24,545 nucleotides of DNA from an uncultured Eubacteriales bacterium (lineage in GTDB: Bacteria > Bacillota > Clostridia > Christensenellales > Borkfalkiaceae). Positions 6,863-15,280 of this stretch are shown in pieces (within the stretch, counting starts at the first letter, position 1; every line of letters starts with the position of its first letter). Location: the NCBI GenBank assembly GCA_905210545.1, contig CAJLXC010000021.1, forward strand, positions 1 to 24,545, read 5' to 3'. Under the pieces are notes generated by a model, which did not search any database, had not been told where the DNA came from, and saw only the letters and a list, made by a program, of their open reading frames with translations. A program made the position numbers and the translations under genes.

Positions 6863-8818
6863 ATGGAAGAACTCAAACATAAACATAACGAATGCGATTG
6901 TGAAGAATGTCGGCCGGAAAACTCCGGTTTAACCTGCGGCTGTTCCGCCTGTAAGCATAAACACGGTGCAAAAGACGGGAAAGAAGGATTCCTGAACGAA
7001 CACGGTTTTGATTTGATTAAAATAATCGTTTCGTCTTTATTGCTTCTTTCGACGATTGTTTTTAAATGCGACGATACCGTAAAAGTTGTATTGTGCATTA
7101 TCGCATACTTTATTTCCGCTTACGAAATATTTATTAACTGTATTAAAGGCATAGCGAATAAGAATTTTCTTGACGAAAACACGTTAATGTTTATTGCCTC
7201 TGTCACGGCTTTTTGTCTCGGAAATTATTCAGAAGGCGTGTTTATCGTCGTGTTATATGCATTAGGAGAACTCCTCGAAGACGTGGCAACCGATAATTCG
7301 AGAAAGAAGATAGCGGGGCTTTCGGAGTTAAAAAGCGTCACGGCGAGAGTTATCACTAAAACGGGTTTTGCGGACGTTTCTCCCGCAAGCGTGGAAGTTG
7401 GAACGCTTATAGAAGTCAGAAAAGGCGACAGAGTTCCTATAGACGGAATTCTGGTCGGCGCATCCGCGGAATTCGATATGAAAGCGATAACGGGTGAAAG
7501 CAAACCCTACGTAATCGAAGACGGTCAGACCGTATACAGCGGCGCGATAAATACGGGAAACTCCGTTGTGATAAAAACGACTAAACTGTATAAAGACAGT
7601 ACCGTAGAAAAGATTATCTCTATGGTTGAAGGCGCGAACGCGCAAAAAGCGAAAAGTCAGAAGTTTATAACTTCTTTTGCAAAGGTTTATACGCCGATCG
7701 TCGTTTTAGCCGCGCTTGTCGTTGCTTTTATACCGCCGCTTTTCGACGGAATGAATTTTTCTTTCTGGATATATAAAGCATTGTCTTTCCTCGTTGTTTC
7801 CTGTCCTTGCGCTCTGGTCATTTCTGTTCCTCTTGCGTTCTTTACGGGTATAGGCAATATGGCGAAAAACGGCGTTCTCGTGAAAGGCAGTAATTATATA
7901 GACGCGCTTGCGGGAGTAAAAACAACCGCTTTCGATAAAACGGGAACGTTAACTAAAGGCGAGTTCGGCGTTGAAAGCGTAAAAACTTTTTCGGATATGA
8001 GCGAAGAAGAGGTTATCGCTTTTGCGGCGGCTTTGGAAAGTAAATCCACTCATCCTATATCTAAAGCGATATGCGCCCGTAACGGAGGAGAATCTGTTTT
8101 AAAAGCGGAAAACGTTAAAGAGATTTCAGGCAAGGGAATTGCAGGTACGGTAAAGGGAAGAAAAATACTTGTGGGAAACGCCAAGCTGATGGTGGATAAC
8201 GATATAGAAATCGACAACGATAATTATTACGGAACGGTAATTTACGTGGCGGCAGACGGAAAATTAGAAGGTAAAATCTATATCTGCGACAGCATAAAAG
8301 AAGAGGCTCGCGAAACTATAGAGCTTCTTAAAAATGCAGGCGTAAACGAAACGGTTATGTTTTCGGGAGATAACGCGACCGTTTGCGAGAAAGTAGGCAA
8401 TCAAATTAAAATCGACAGAATTTATTCCGAATTGTTGCCGGAACAAAAAGCCGAAAAGCTTAATGAACTGAAACAAAAAAATAACGGTAAGGTTCTTTTT
8501 GCAGGGGACGGAATAAACGACGCGCCGTCGCTCGCGCTTGCAGACGTTGGCGTGGCAATGGGTGCGCTCGGCAGCGAAATAGCCGTCGAAAGCGCGGACG
8601 TCGTTATTATGGATGACGATATTAAAAAAATACCTTATGCGATTAAGAAGTCTAAAACGATCAGAAGAAAGGTTATCGAAAACATCGCGGGATCTCTCGC
8701 TATAAAAGCAATTATAATGTTATTGACGCTTACGACCGGCGTGCCGGTTTGGTTGGCGATGTTCGGTGACGTAGGGGTAATGCTTCTCGCCGTTCTCAAT
8801 TCGTTGACGATTCGATAA
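6863..8818 (+). CDS. zntA: Zn/Cd-exporting P1B-type ATPase with His/Cys-rich N-terminus
   Basis: This 651-residue pump exports divalent soft metals with ATP. Motifs: actuator TGES at 210-213, CPC in the metal-path helix at 314-316, phosphorylation site DKTGT at 358-362, the SxxHP loop with His397-Pro398, and GDGINDAP at 548-555. Helix 7 has NIAGSLAIK with Lys615 and helix 8 has FGDVG with Asp636, matching the Lys and Asp that mark the Zn/Cd/Pb (P1B-2) class, as in ZntA and CadA. Eight hydrophobic segments are seen. The usual ferredoxin-like HMA domain (GMxCxxC) is missing; instead the first 34 residues carry HKH, two CxCxxC motifs and a second HKH. AAGGAG precedes the ATG. It is probably controlled by the ArsR-type regulator just upstream. 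Confidence 0.95.
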   Translation: MEELKHKHNECDCEECRPENSGLTCGCSACKHKHGAKDGKEGFLNEHGFDLIKIIVSSLLLLSTIVFKCDDTVKVVLCIIAYFISAYEIFINCIKGIANKNFLDENTLMFIASVTAFCLGNYSEGVFIVVLYALGELLEDVATDNSRKKIAGLSELKSVTARVITKTGFADVSPASVEVGTLIEVRKGDRVPIDGILVGASAEFDMKAITGESKPYVIEDGQTVYSGAINTGNSVVIKTTKLYKDSTVEKIISMVEGANAQKAKSQKFITSFAKVYTPIVVLAALVVAFIPPLFDGMNFSFWIYKALSFLVVSCPCALVISVPLAFFTGIGNMAKNGVLVKGSNYIDALAGVKTTAFDKTGTLTKGEFGVESVKTFSDMSEEEVIAFAAALESKSTHPISKAICARNGGESVLKAENVKEISGKGIAGTVKGRKILVGNAKLMVDNDIEIDNDNYYGTVIYVAADGKLEGKIYICDSIKEEARETIELLKNAGVNETVMFSGDNATVCEKVGNQIKIDRIYSELLPEQKAEKLNELKQKNNGKVLFAGDGINDAPSLALADVGVAMGALGSEIAVESADVVIMDDDIKKIPYAIKKSKTIRRKVIENIAGSLAIKAIIMLLTLTTGVPVWLAMFGDVGVMLLAVLNSLTIR

Positions 8819-8830
8819 TAACGTGGGATA

Positions 8831-8860
8831 TATTAAAAGCGGGCGTTTAATTACGCCCGC
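8831..8860 (-). terminator. Terminator between convergent ATPase and ychF genes
   Basis: Arms GCGGGCGT (8839-8846) and ACGCCCGC (8853-8860) form a GC-rich 8-bp stem with a TTAATT loop. Read on the minus strand the stem is followed by TTTTAATA, a short T run, so it best fits termination of ychF. On the plus strand ATTAAAAACGTTT follows, a poor tract, though it may still act for the ATPase gene. Confidence 0.65.
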
Positions 8861-8887
8861 ATTAAAAACGTTTCAATTTATACTTTT

Positions 8888-9985
8888 TTATACGTTGAAT
8901 TTAAACAGTACCACGTCTCCGTCTTTAATTACGTAATCTTTTCCTTCCGATCTGACTTTGCCTTTTTCTTTCGCCGCGGAAAGAGAACCCGATTCAACCA
9001 AAACGTCATAATCGACTATTTCCGCACGGATAAATCCCTTTTCGAAATCGGAATGAATTTTTCCCGCCGCCTGGGGGGCTTTTGTGCCGTTTTCGATAGT
9101 CCAGGCTCTTACTTCTTTTTCTCCTGCGGTAAGATAACTGATAAGTCCAAGCAATTTATAAGAAGCTTTTATAAGCTTATCCAGACCGCTTTCTTTAACG
9201 CCGAGTTCGGTTAAAAACATTTGTTTTTCCTCCTCAGGAAGGGAAGAGAGTTCTTCTTCGGTTTTTGCGCAGACAGCCATAAATTCGGAGTTTTCCGATT
9301 TGGCGAAATCCGATACTTTTTTCGCGAGAGGAATGTCTTCGTCGGCTTTTCCCATATCGTCTTCGCTGACGTTGGCGGTATAAATCACGGGTTTATCCGT
9401 CAGAAGAAACAAACTTTTCAGGTATGCTTTTTCTTCGTCGTTTACGACAAGCGTTCTCGCGGGTTTCAGCTCGTTGAGATGGTTTAATAAGCGTGTTAAA
9501 AAGTCGGTTTCGATTTTATACTTTTTATCCCCGGTTTTAACTAACCCCTGAGCCTTGTCGAGTTTCTTTTTCACCGTTTCGATATCGGCGAAAATAAGCT
9601 CGAGGTTTATCGTTTCTATATCGCGTATAGGATCTACGTCGTTTTCTACGTGAGTGACGTTTTCGTCTTCGAAACATCTTACGACGTGTACTATCGCGTC
9701 GGTTTCGCGAATGTTGGCAAGAAATTTGTTTCCCAGCCCTTCGCCTCTTGAAGCGCCTTTGACAAGTCCCGCAATGTCTACGAATTCGACTACTGCGGGG
9801 GTGATTTTTTTTGTATTATACATTTTGCCGAGAATGTTTAACCTGTTATCGGGAACGGCAACCACGCCGACGTTCGGTTCGATTGTGCAGAACGGATAAT
9901 TAGCGCATTCCGCGCCCGCTTTGGTTATTGCGTTAAAAAGCGTTGATTTTCCTACGTTCGGCAGACCTACTACACCTAATTTCAT
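8888..9985 (-). CDS. ychF: Ribosome-associated ATPase YchF (Obg-like ATPase)
   Basis: YchF is a conserved P-loop protein of the Obg family that binds ribosomes and hydrolyses ATP rather than GTP; it affects stress responses and translation. The 365 residues are full length. G1 is GLPNVGKST at 7-15, G3 is DIAG at 70-73, and the G4 position is NVSE (205-208) in place of NKxD, the change that explains the ATP preference. A helical middle domain (about 125-195) and a C-terminal TGS domain (RAWTIENGTKAPQAAGKIH onward) complete the family architecture. It is monocistronic, with its own promoter, divergent from argS and convergent with the ATPase gene. GGAG lies eight bases before the ATG. Confidence 0.97.
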   Translation of the reverse strand: MKLGVVGLPNVGKSTLFNAITKAGAECANYPFCTIEPNVGVVAVPDNRLNILGKMYNTKKITPAVVEFVDIAGLVKGASRGEGLGNKFLANIRETDAIVHVVRCFEDENVTHVENDVDPIRDIETINLELIFADIETVKKKLDKAQGLVKTGDKKYKIETDFLTRLLNHLNELKPARTLVVNDEEKAYLKSLFLLTDKPVIYTANVSEDDMGKADEDIPLAKKVSDFAKSENSEFMAVCAKTEEELSSLPEEEKQMFLTELGVKESGLDKLIKASYKLLGLISYLTAGEKEVRAWTIENGTKAPQAAGKIHSDFEKGFIRAEIVDYDVLVESGSLSAAKEKGKVRSEGKDYVIKDGDVVLFKFNV

Positions 9986-10018
9986 TATCGATACTCCGTT
10001 ATTTGTTTAACTTTTACA

Positions 10019-10047
10019 ATTATAAAGCAAAATCGTTAAAATTACAA
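10019..10047 (-). promoter_or_regulatory. Sigma-A promoter of ychF
   Basis: On the minus strand TTGTAA (10047-10042) and TATAAT (10024-10019) are 17 bp apart. Transcription would start near 10012, giving a leader of about 27 bases. It lies back to back with the argS promoter in the same 126-bp gap. Confidence 0.7.
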
Positions 10048-10056
10048 GTTTTTGAT

Positions 10057-10086
10057 TTGCTTTTTTCATAAATAATGTGATAAAAT
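10057..10086 (+). promoter_or_regulatory. Probable promoter of argS
   Basis: TTGCTT (10057-10062) and an extended -10 TGATAAAAT (TG at 10078-10079, hexamer 10081-10086) are separated by 18 bp. Start near 10093 leaves a leader of about 19 bases. No T-box-like leader fits in this gap, so tRNA-dependent control of argS by that route is not indicated. Confidence 0.55.
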
Positions 10087-10111
10087 AAAATAAAGATTAC
10101 GGACGGTTTAT

Positions 10112-11794
10112 ATGGATTACAAAAATTACATTGCAGAAAAAATATATATTGACGGATTAAGTAAAGACGAGTTACGGTCGTTTATAGAAATTCCGCCGGA
10201 TAATCAGATGGGCGATTACGCTTTGCCGTGTTTTAAGCTTTCTAAGATTCTTAAAACCTCGCCGATAAAAATAGCATCCGAGCTTAAAGAAAAATTTGTT
10301 GCAGACGACGTGATAGAAGAAGTTTCCGCTGTCGGCGGTTATTTGAATTTTAAAGTCAACCGCGCGGTTTTCGCAAAATCGGTTTTAGACGAAATTTTGT
10401 CGGAAGCGGATAAATACGGCTCTTGTTCCGTAGGCAAAGGCAAAACCGTTTGTATCGATTATTCATCCATAAACATAGCAAAACCGTTTCATATCGGACA
10501 TTTAAGCACTACCGTTATAGGCAGCGCGTTATGCAAGATTTTCAGATTTTCGGGGTATAAAGTAGTAGGGATAAACCATCTCGGCGATTACGGCACTCAG
10601 TTCGGAAAGCTTATCGTCGCTTATAAGCTATGGAGCAACGAAGACCTTGTAAAAGAAGGACGCTTAAAAGAGCTTACGAGGTTATACGTAAAGTATCATG
10701 AAGAAGCCCGTAAAAACCCCGAACTCGATGACGAAGCAAGACGGTATTTCAAGTTGATAGAAGACGGAGATTCTTCGGCTCTTGCATTGTTTGACACGTT
10801 TAAACGCATCACGCTCGAAGAAGTCGAAAAGATATATAAAGAACTTAACGTTACTTTCGATTCTTATGCGGGAGAGAGTTTTTATAACGATAAGATGCAA
10901 CCCGTGGTTGAAGAACTCAAAGAGAAAGGTCTTCTTAAAACCTCGGACGGCGCGTCTATCGTCGATCTGGAAGAATACGGAATGCCGCCTTGTCTTATTC
11001 TTAAATCAGACGGTTCGTCTTTATATGCGACGCGTGATATCGCGGCCGCGATATACCGAAAAAACACTTATGATTTCTATAAATGCCTTTACGTCGTGGC
11101 TTATCAGCAGAATTTGCATTTCAAACAGTTTTTTAAGGTCATAGAACTGATGGGCAAGCCGTGGGCAAAAGACCTCGTTCACGTTGCTTACGGTATGGTC
11201 AGCATGGAAAGCGGTTCTATGAGTACGAGAGAGGGTAAAGTCGTTCTTTTAGAAGACGTGATTTCTAAAACGGTAGAAAAGGCTTATAAGGTCATAGAAG
11301 AGAAAAATCCGAATCTTAAAGATAAAGAAAAGACCGCGAGAGCGGTGGGAACGGGCGCGGTTATATTCAGCGCGCTTTGCAATAATAAAATTAAAGATAT
11401 CGTTTTCAGTTATGACAGAGTTTTGTCTTTCGAGGGGGAAACTTGTCCGTATTTACAGTATTCCGTCGCAAGATGCAACAGCGTTCTGAATAAAAACAAG
11501 AAGGCGGGGGCTTTTACCGTTTCCGAAATGAACGACGACGAATATCAGGTGATAACCATACTCGGGAGATTCGGAGAAGCGGTTTTAAGCGCGGCGGATA
11601 AATACGAGCCTTCTATCGTTACGAGATACGCTCTCGATCTTGCTTCGGCGTTCAACAAATTTTATATCAGCAGTAAAATCGGTTGCGAAGACGATAATTT
11701 ACGGAATTTCAGACTGTCGGTTACGAAAGCCGTAAAAATAACTCTTACAAACGCTTTGACTTTGCTCGGTATTCAGACGGTAGAGGAAATGTAA
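10112..11794 (+). CDS. argS: Arginine--tRNA ligase
   Basis: This class I synthetase charges tRNA-Arg using ATP. The 560-residue protein has the N-terminal Add-1 tRNA-binding domain (about 1-110), the signature HIGH at 127-130 within SSINIAKPFHIGHLSTTVIG, and MSTREGKVV at 370-378, the degenerate KMSKS loop typical of ArgRS. The C-terminal DALR anticodon-binding domain begins at about 440 (YLQYSVARCNSVL) and runs to the end. The ATG at 10112 has only a weak ribosome site (GGACGG). The stop is one base before the next ATG, so argS and the HAD phosphatase form an operon. Confidence 0.97.
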   Translation: MDYKNYIAEKIYIDGLSKDELRSFIEIPPDNQMGDYALPCFKLSKILKTSPIKIASELKEKFVADDVIEEVSAVGGYLNFKVNRAVFAKSVLDEILSEADKYGSCSVGKGKTVCIDYSSINIAKPFHIGHLSTTVIGSALCKIFRFSGYKVVGINHLGDYGTQFGKLIVAYKLWSNEDLVKEGRLKELTRLYVKYHEEARKNPELDDEARRYFKLIEDGDSSALALFDTFKRITLEEVEKIYKELNVTFDSYAGESFYNDKMQPVVEELKEKGLLKTSDGASIVDLEEYGMPPCLILKSDGSSLYATRDIAAAIYRKNTYDFYKCLYVVAYQQNLHFKQFFKVIELMGKPWAKDLVHVAYGMVSMESGSMSTREGKVVLLEDVISKTVEKAYKVIEEKNPNLKDKEKTARAVGTGAVIFSALCNNKIKDIVFSYDRVLSFEGETCPYLQYSVARCNSVLNKNKKAGAFTVSEMNDDEYQVITILGRFGEAVLSAADKYEPSIVTRYALDLASAFNKFYISSKIGCEDDNLRNFRLSVTKAVKITLTNALTLLGIQTVEEM

Positions 11795-11795
11795 A

Positions 11796-12443
11796 ATGAA
11801 TAAAGCTGTAATATTCGATTTAGACGGAACACTTATCGATTCCGTTCCCGATATAGCGGAAAATATAAATATTATGCTTAAACATTTCGGCTATCCCGTG
11901 CTTTCGGAAGAAGAAATAAAAGCCAAGGTCGGACACGGCGCGAGAAATCTCGTTAAAGATTGCATAGGCAAATCGCTGACGGATAAAGAGCTTGACGAGC
12001 GTCTGGAATTTTACAATTATCAATACACTAATTCCGGCAGCCCAAAAACCCGCTTGTATAAAGGGATTCCCGAAACGTTGAAAGAATTGAAAAAACGCGG
12101 TTATAAACTTGCGATTTTAACCAACAAACCTCAGGAAACGACGGATAACGTAATCAAAAATCACATGAGCGATTTGAATTTTGATAAAGTGGTCGGTCAA
12201 AGCGGTTCGGTTAAATGCAAGCCCGATAAAGCAGCCACGCTTGCTATTCTTAAAGAATTAAACGTTCTTCCCGAAAACACGTATTTCGTCGGTGACGGGG
12301 ACGCGGACGTTTTAACTTCTCTTAATTCGGGAACTAACGGTATTGCCGTTTTGTGGGGTTACTCTTCTAAAGAAAAACTCGCGGCGTTCGGGGCGACCGC
12401 TTTTGCTTATAAGCCGGAAGATCTTCTGAAAATCATTCAATAA
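11796..12443 (+). CDS. HAD-superfamily phosphatase, phosphoglycolate phosphatase-like
   Basis: This 215-residue hydrolase carries the HAD motifs: I, FDLDGTLIDS with nucleophile Asp8 and Asp10; II, ILTNKP; III, Lys in KCKPDKA; IV, VGDGDADV. A helical cap (about 15-85) places it in subfamily IA with Gph/PpaX-type enzymes. Gph removes 2-phosphoglycolate formed in DNA repair, but HAD IA enzymes are promiscuous and pyrophosphatase or nucleotidase activity is equally possible. It starts one base after the argS stop, with GAGG inside the end of argS as ribosome site, so expression follows argS. Confidence 0.85.
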   Translation: MNKAVIFDLDGTLIDSVPDIAENINIMLKHFGYPVLSEEEIKAKVGHGARNLVKDCIGKSLTDKELDERLEFYNYQYTNSGSPKTRLYKGIPETLKELKKRGYKLAILTNKPQETTDNVIKNHMSDLNFDKVVGQSGSVKCKPDKAATLAILKELNVLPENTYFVGDGDADVLTSLNSGTNGIAVLWGYSSKEKLAAFGATAFAYKPEDLLKIIQ

Positions 12444-12480
12444 TTTTTAAAATAATTCTTTATCGAACAAGAGGTGCTTT

Positions 12481-13698
12481 TTGCGTACAGACTATAAGGT
12501 TGCGATCGTCGGAGGGGGAGCATCGGGTTTATTATGTGCCGTCGAGCTTCTTAAGGGAGACAACGCTTTGCGCGGTGAAAACGTTTTAATTGCGGAACGC
12601 AATGAGCGCGTGGGGAAAAAGCTTGTTGCCACCGGAAACGGGCAAGGCAATTTTACTAATTCCGAAGTTTCCGATAATCATTTTTACGGCGATAAACTTT
12701 TTATTAAAACTTTTCTTAAAAACTCTTTGATAGATTTGCCTGCTTATTTCGGAGATTTAGGCGTTCCGCTCGTTTCCGAGAGCGACGGCAGATATTATCC
12801 GCTTTCCAAACAGGCTTCGTCTTCTCTCGATATAATCAGAAAATTTTTGAATTATAAAAAATGCGACGTATTCACGTCGACTTTTGTGAAAACCATCGAT
12901 TTTAAAAACAATGTTTTCAAATTGACTTTTGCCGACGGGAATACCGTTCGCGCGGAAAGACTTGTAATAGCAACAGGCGGTTGCGCGGGTAAGCAATTCG
13001 GAACGGACGGATTCGGTTATCGCTTAGCCGAGAAATTCGGACATAAAACGACGAAATTAGCACCGTCGCTCGTACAGGTAAAAACCGAAACGCGGTCTAT
13101 TAAAGGTCTTAAAGGAATAAAAGAAAGAGTAGGGCTTTCGCTGTGCGACGGAGAAAGGTTTATTTCTTCTTGCTGCGGAGACTTGTTATTTACCGATTAC
13201 GGAGTATCGGGAAACAGCGTTTTTTCTCTCTCTTCTAAAATAGAAGAATTAAAAAATCCGTTTTTCTCAATAGATTTTCTTCCTTCGTATTCTCCGGCAG
13301 AGTTAGAAGAATTGCTTTCAAAACGATTAAACACCGCATATATAGGGAAAGATGATTTATTGACCGGCATAATCAATAAAAAAACGGGACAATCGATATT
13401 GAAAGACATAACGAAACCGACAGCCGAAACAATAACTCGCGCAGTAAAAAATTTCCGATTAAAAATAATCGGAACGCTCGGTTTTGATTACGCGCAGGTG
13501 ACGAAAGGCGGAATCGATACGCGAGACGTTAACCCGTTCTCAATGCAAAGCAAATTAAACGACAGCCTTTTTCTTATAGGTGAAATATTGAACGTGGACG
13601 GCGATTGCGGCGGGTATAATCTGACCTTTGCTTTTTCTTCCGGAATTATCGCGGCAAAAAATATCAAAACGTCGTTCGGCGTAAAGTCTTCTCAATAA
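12481..13698 (+). CDS. BaiN/HI0933-family FAD-dependent oxidoreductase
   Basis: The 405-residue flavoprotein opens with VAIVGGGASGLLCAVELL (FAD dinucleotide fold, GGGASG at 11-16), then ERNERVGKKLVATGNGQGNFTN, VIATGGCAGKQFGTDG, and near the end EILNVDGDCGGYNLTFAFSSG, which closes the FAD site. This layout is that of the HI0933/YhiN group, where the middle block usually reads GxGRCNxTN; here it is GNGQGNFTN. Members include BaiN of bile acid 7-dehydroxylating clostridia, but most have no proven substrate, and no bile-acid genes are nearby. The TTG start is fixed by GAGGTG at 12471-12476, four bases upstream; no in-frame ATG fits. Confidence 0.88.
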   Translation: MRTDYKVAIVGGGASGLLCAVELLKGDNALRGENVLIAERNERVGKKLVATGNGQGNFTNSEVSDNHFYGDKLFIKTFLKNSLIDLPAYFGDLGVPLVSESDGRYYPLSKQASSSLDIIRKFLNYKKCDVFTSTFVKTIDFKNNVFKLTFADGNTVRAERLVIATGGCAGKQFGTDGFGYRLAEKFGHKTTKLAPSLVQVKTETRSIKGLKGIKERVGLSLCDGERFISSCCGDLLFTDYGVSGNSVFSLSSKIEELKNPFFSIDFLPSYSPAELEELLSKRLNTAYIGKDDLLTGIINKKTGQSILKDITKPTAETITRAVKNFRLKIIGTLGFDYAQVTKGGIDTRDVNPFSMQSKLNDSLFLIGEILNVDGDCGGYNLTFAFSSGIIAAKNIKTSFGVKSSQ

Positions 13699-13735
13699 AA
13701 TCAACAGCAAATACAATTTAATTAAGAGGTTTATA

Positions 13736-15280
13736 ATGATGAAATTAAAACATCTTACCACCGATATGTTAAAAAATCAACACCTTTCTATCGTGAGAGA
13801 AATAGGAAGATATATAGGCGTTAAATCGCCCGCAAGTAAAAATAAAATAGAGCTTATCGAAGGGATACTCGCCATTCAGGACGGAAAAATCGAACCCGAT
13901 CCCGCGACGCTTAAAAGAAGAGGCGCGCCGACTAAATATACGGTTGATATTTCAGATTTTTTACAGCCCGCTTACGACGATCAGACGCCTTATTCCGTTT
14001 CGGCGTCTAAAGAACCTTTAGACGTAATAGTGTTAAACGATTCGGGGAATACCGAAAATGCGGACAATATTCATTTGGAAAATTTTTTAAAGGCTTACGA
14101 CAAGGCTTTTAAGCAACCTGATTCGACGCAGAACTTCAAGGGGGTTAAGAACGATTGCTTTATAGTAGAAGGAGTTTTGGAACAACACGTTTCGGGTTAT
14201 GGCTTTTTAAGAGCAAATAATTACGAAAACTCCAAAGACGACGCCTACGTTTCTAATCAGAACATAAAAAAATTCAATCTGCGTCGCGGAGACAAGGTTA
14301 AGGCGGTTGCCAAACTTGTCAGAGAAGGCGATTCCGCCGCACTTCAGGACGTTATATCGATAAACGATTTAGATCCCAAACTGTTTTTAAAGCGAAATAA
14401 TTTTGACGATTTGACCCCATATTATCCTACGGAAAGGTTAAAGCTCGAATTGCCTGACAAAGAAGACGAAATCGCTATAAGATGTATCGATTTGTTTGCC
14501 CCTGTCGGTATGGGACAAAGGGGGCTTATAGTCGCTCCGCCAAAGACCGGTAAAACGACGTTGCTCAAAAAAATAGCGCAATCTATAGAGAATAATTACA
14601 AAAACGTTAAGCTTTTCGTTCTTCTTATCGACGAACGACCGGAAGAAGTAACCGATATTAAACGCAGCGTTTCGGGCGAAGTCGTTTTCTCTACGTTTGA
14701 CGAAAGCGCGGAACATCATATACGTGCCGCAGAACTTGTCATAAACAGAGCAAAGCGTCTTGTAGAAGTCGGGCAAAACGTTGTTATCTTAATGGATTCC
14801 ATTACGCGGCTTGCAAGGGCTTATAATAATACCGTAGATTCTTCCGGCAAAATCTTATCCGGCGGATTAGATCCGGCAGCGCTTCAAGGACCTAAAAGAT
14901 TTTTCGGCGCGGCGAGAAATATCGAAAACGGAGGCAGCCTTACCATTTTATCCACGGCTCTTATCGATACGGGAAGCCGAATGGACGACGTGATTTACGA
15001 AGAGTTTAAGGGAACGGGAAATATGGAAATTCATTTATCGCGAGAATTATCCGAAAAAAGAATTTTCCCCGCAATCGATTTGTATAAATCGGGTACGCGA
15101 AAAGACGAGTTGCTTCTTTCTGAAAAGGAATTGTCTGCGGTATATAAGTTGAGAAAAATTCTTTCGGAGCGGGAAAATGCGACCGATACGCTTATAGAAA
15201 TGTTGAAAAAAACAAAAAGCAACGACGATCTCGTATCGAATAAACTTGACGTATGGATGAAAATTTACAGTAAATCATGA
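13736..15280 (+). CDS. rho: Transcription termination factor Rho
   Basis: Rho is the hexameric RNA-dependent ATPase that ends transcription and limits antisense RNA. The protein has 514 residues against 420-430 in Escherichia coli and Bacillus. Residues about 5-50 are the Rho_N helical domain, and 64-67 (GAPTK) matches its GxPxK end. A poorly conserved acidic linker of roughly 75 residues follows (about 70-145). The RNA-binding cold-shock domain has GYGFLR at 154-159. The ATPase core has P-loop APPKTGKTT at 267-275, LIDERPEEVTD, SITRLARAYN and SGGLDPAALQGPKRFFGAARN. Two adjacent ATGs (13736 and 13739) both fit AGAGG at 13725-13729. The stop overlaps the start of the methyltransferase gene. 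Confidence 0.97.
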   Translation: MMKLKHLTTDMLKNQHLSIVREIGRYIGVKSPASKNKIELIEGILAIQDGKIEPDPATLKRRGAPTKYTVDISDFLQPAYDDQTPYSVSASKEPLDVIVLNDSGNTENADNIHLENFLKAYDKAFKQPDSTQNFKGVKNDCFIVEGVLEQHVSGYGFLRANNYENSKDDAYVSNQNIKKFNLRRGDKVKAVAKLVREGDSAALQDVISINDLDPKLFLKRNNFDDLTPYYPTERLKLELPDKEDEIAIRCIDLFAPVGMGQRGLIVAPPKTGKTTLLKKIAQSIENNYKNVKLFVLLIDERPEEVTDIKRSVSGEVVFSTFDESAEHHIRAAELVINRAKRLVEVGQNVVILMDSITRLARAYNNTVDSSGKILSGGLDPAALQGPKRFFGAARNIENGGSLTILSTALIDTGSRMDDVIYEEFKGTGNMEIHLSRELSEKRIFPAIDLYKSGTRKDELLLSEKELSAVYKLRKILSERENATDTLIEMLKKTKSNDDLVSNKLDVWMKIYSKS

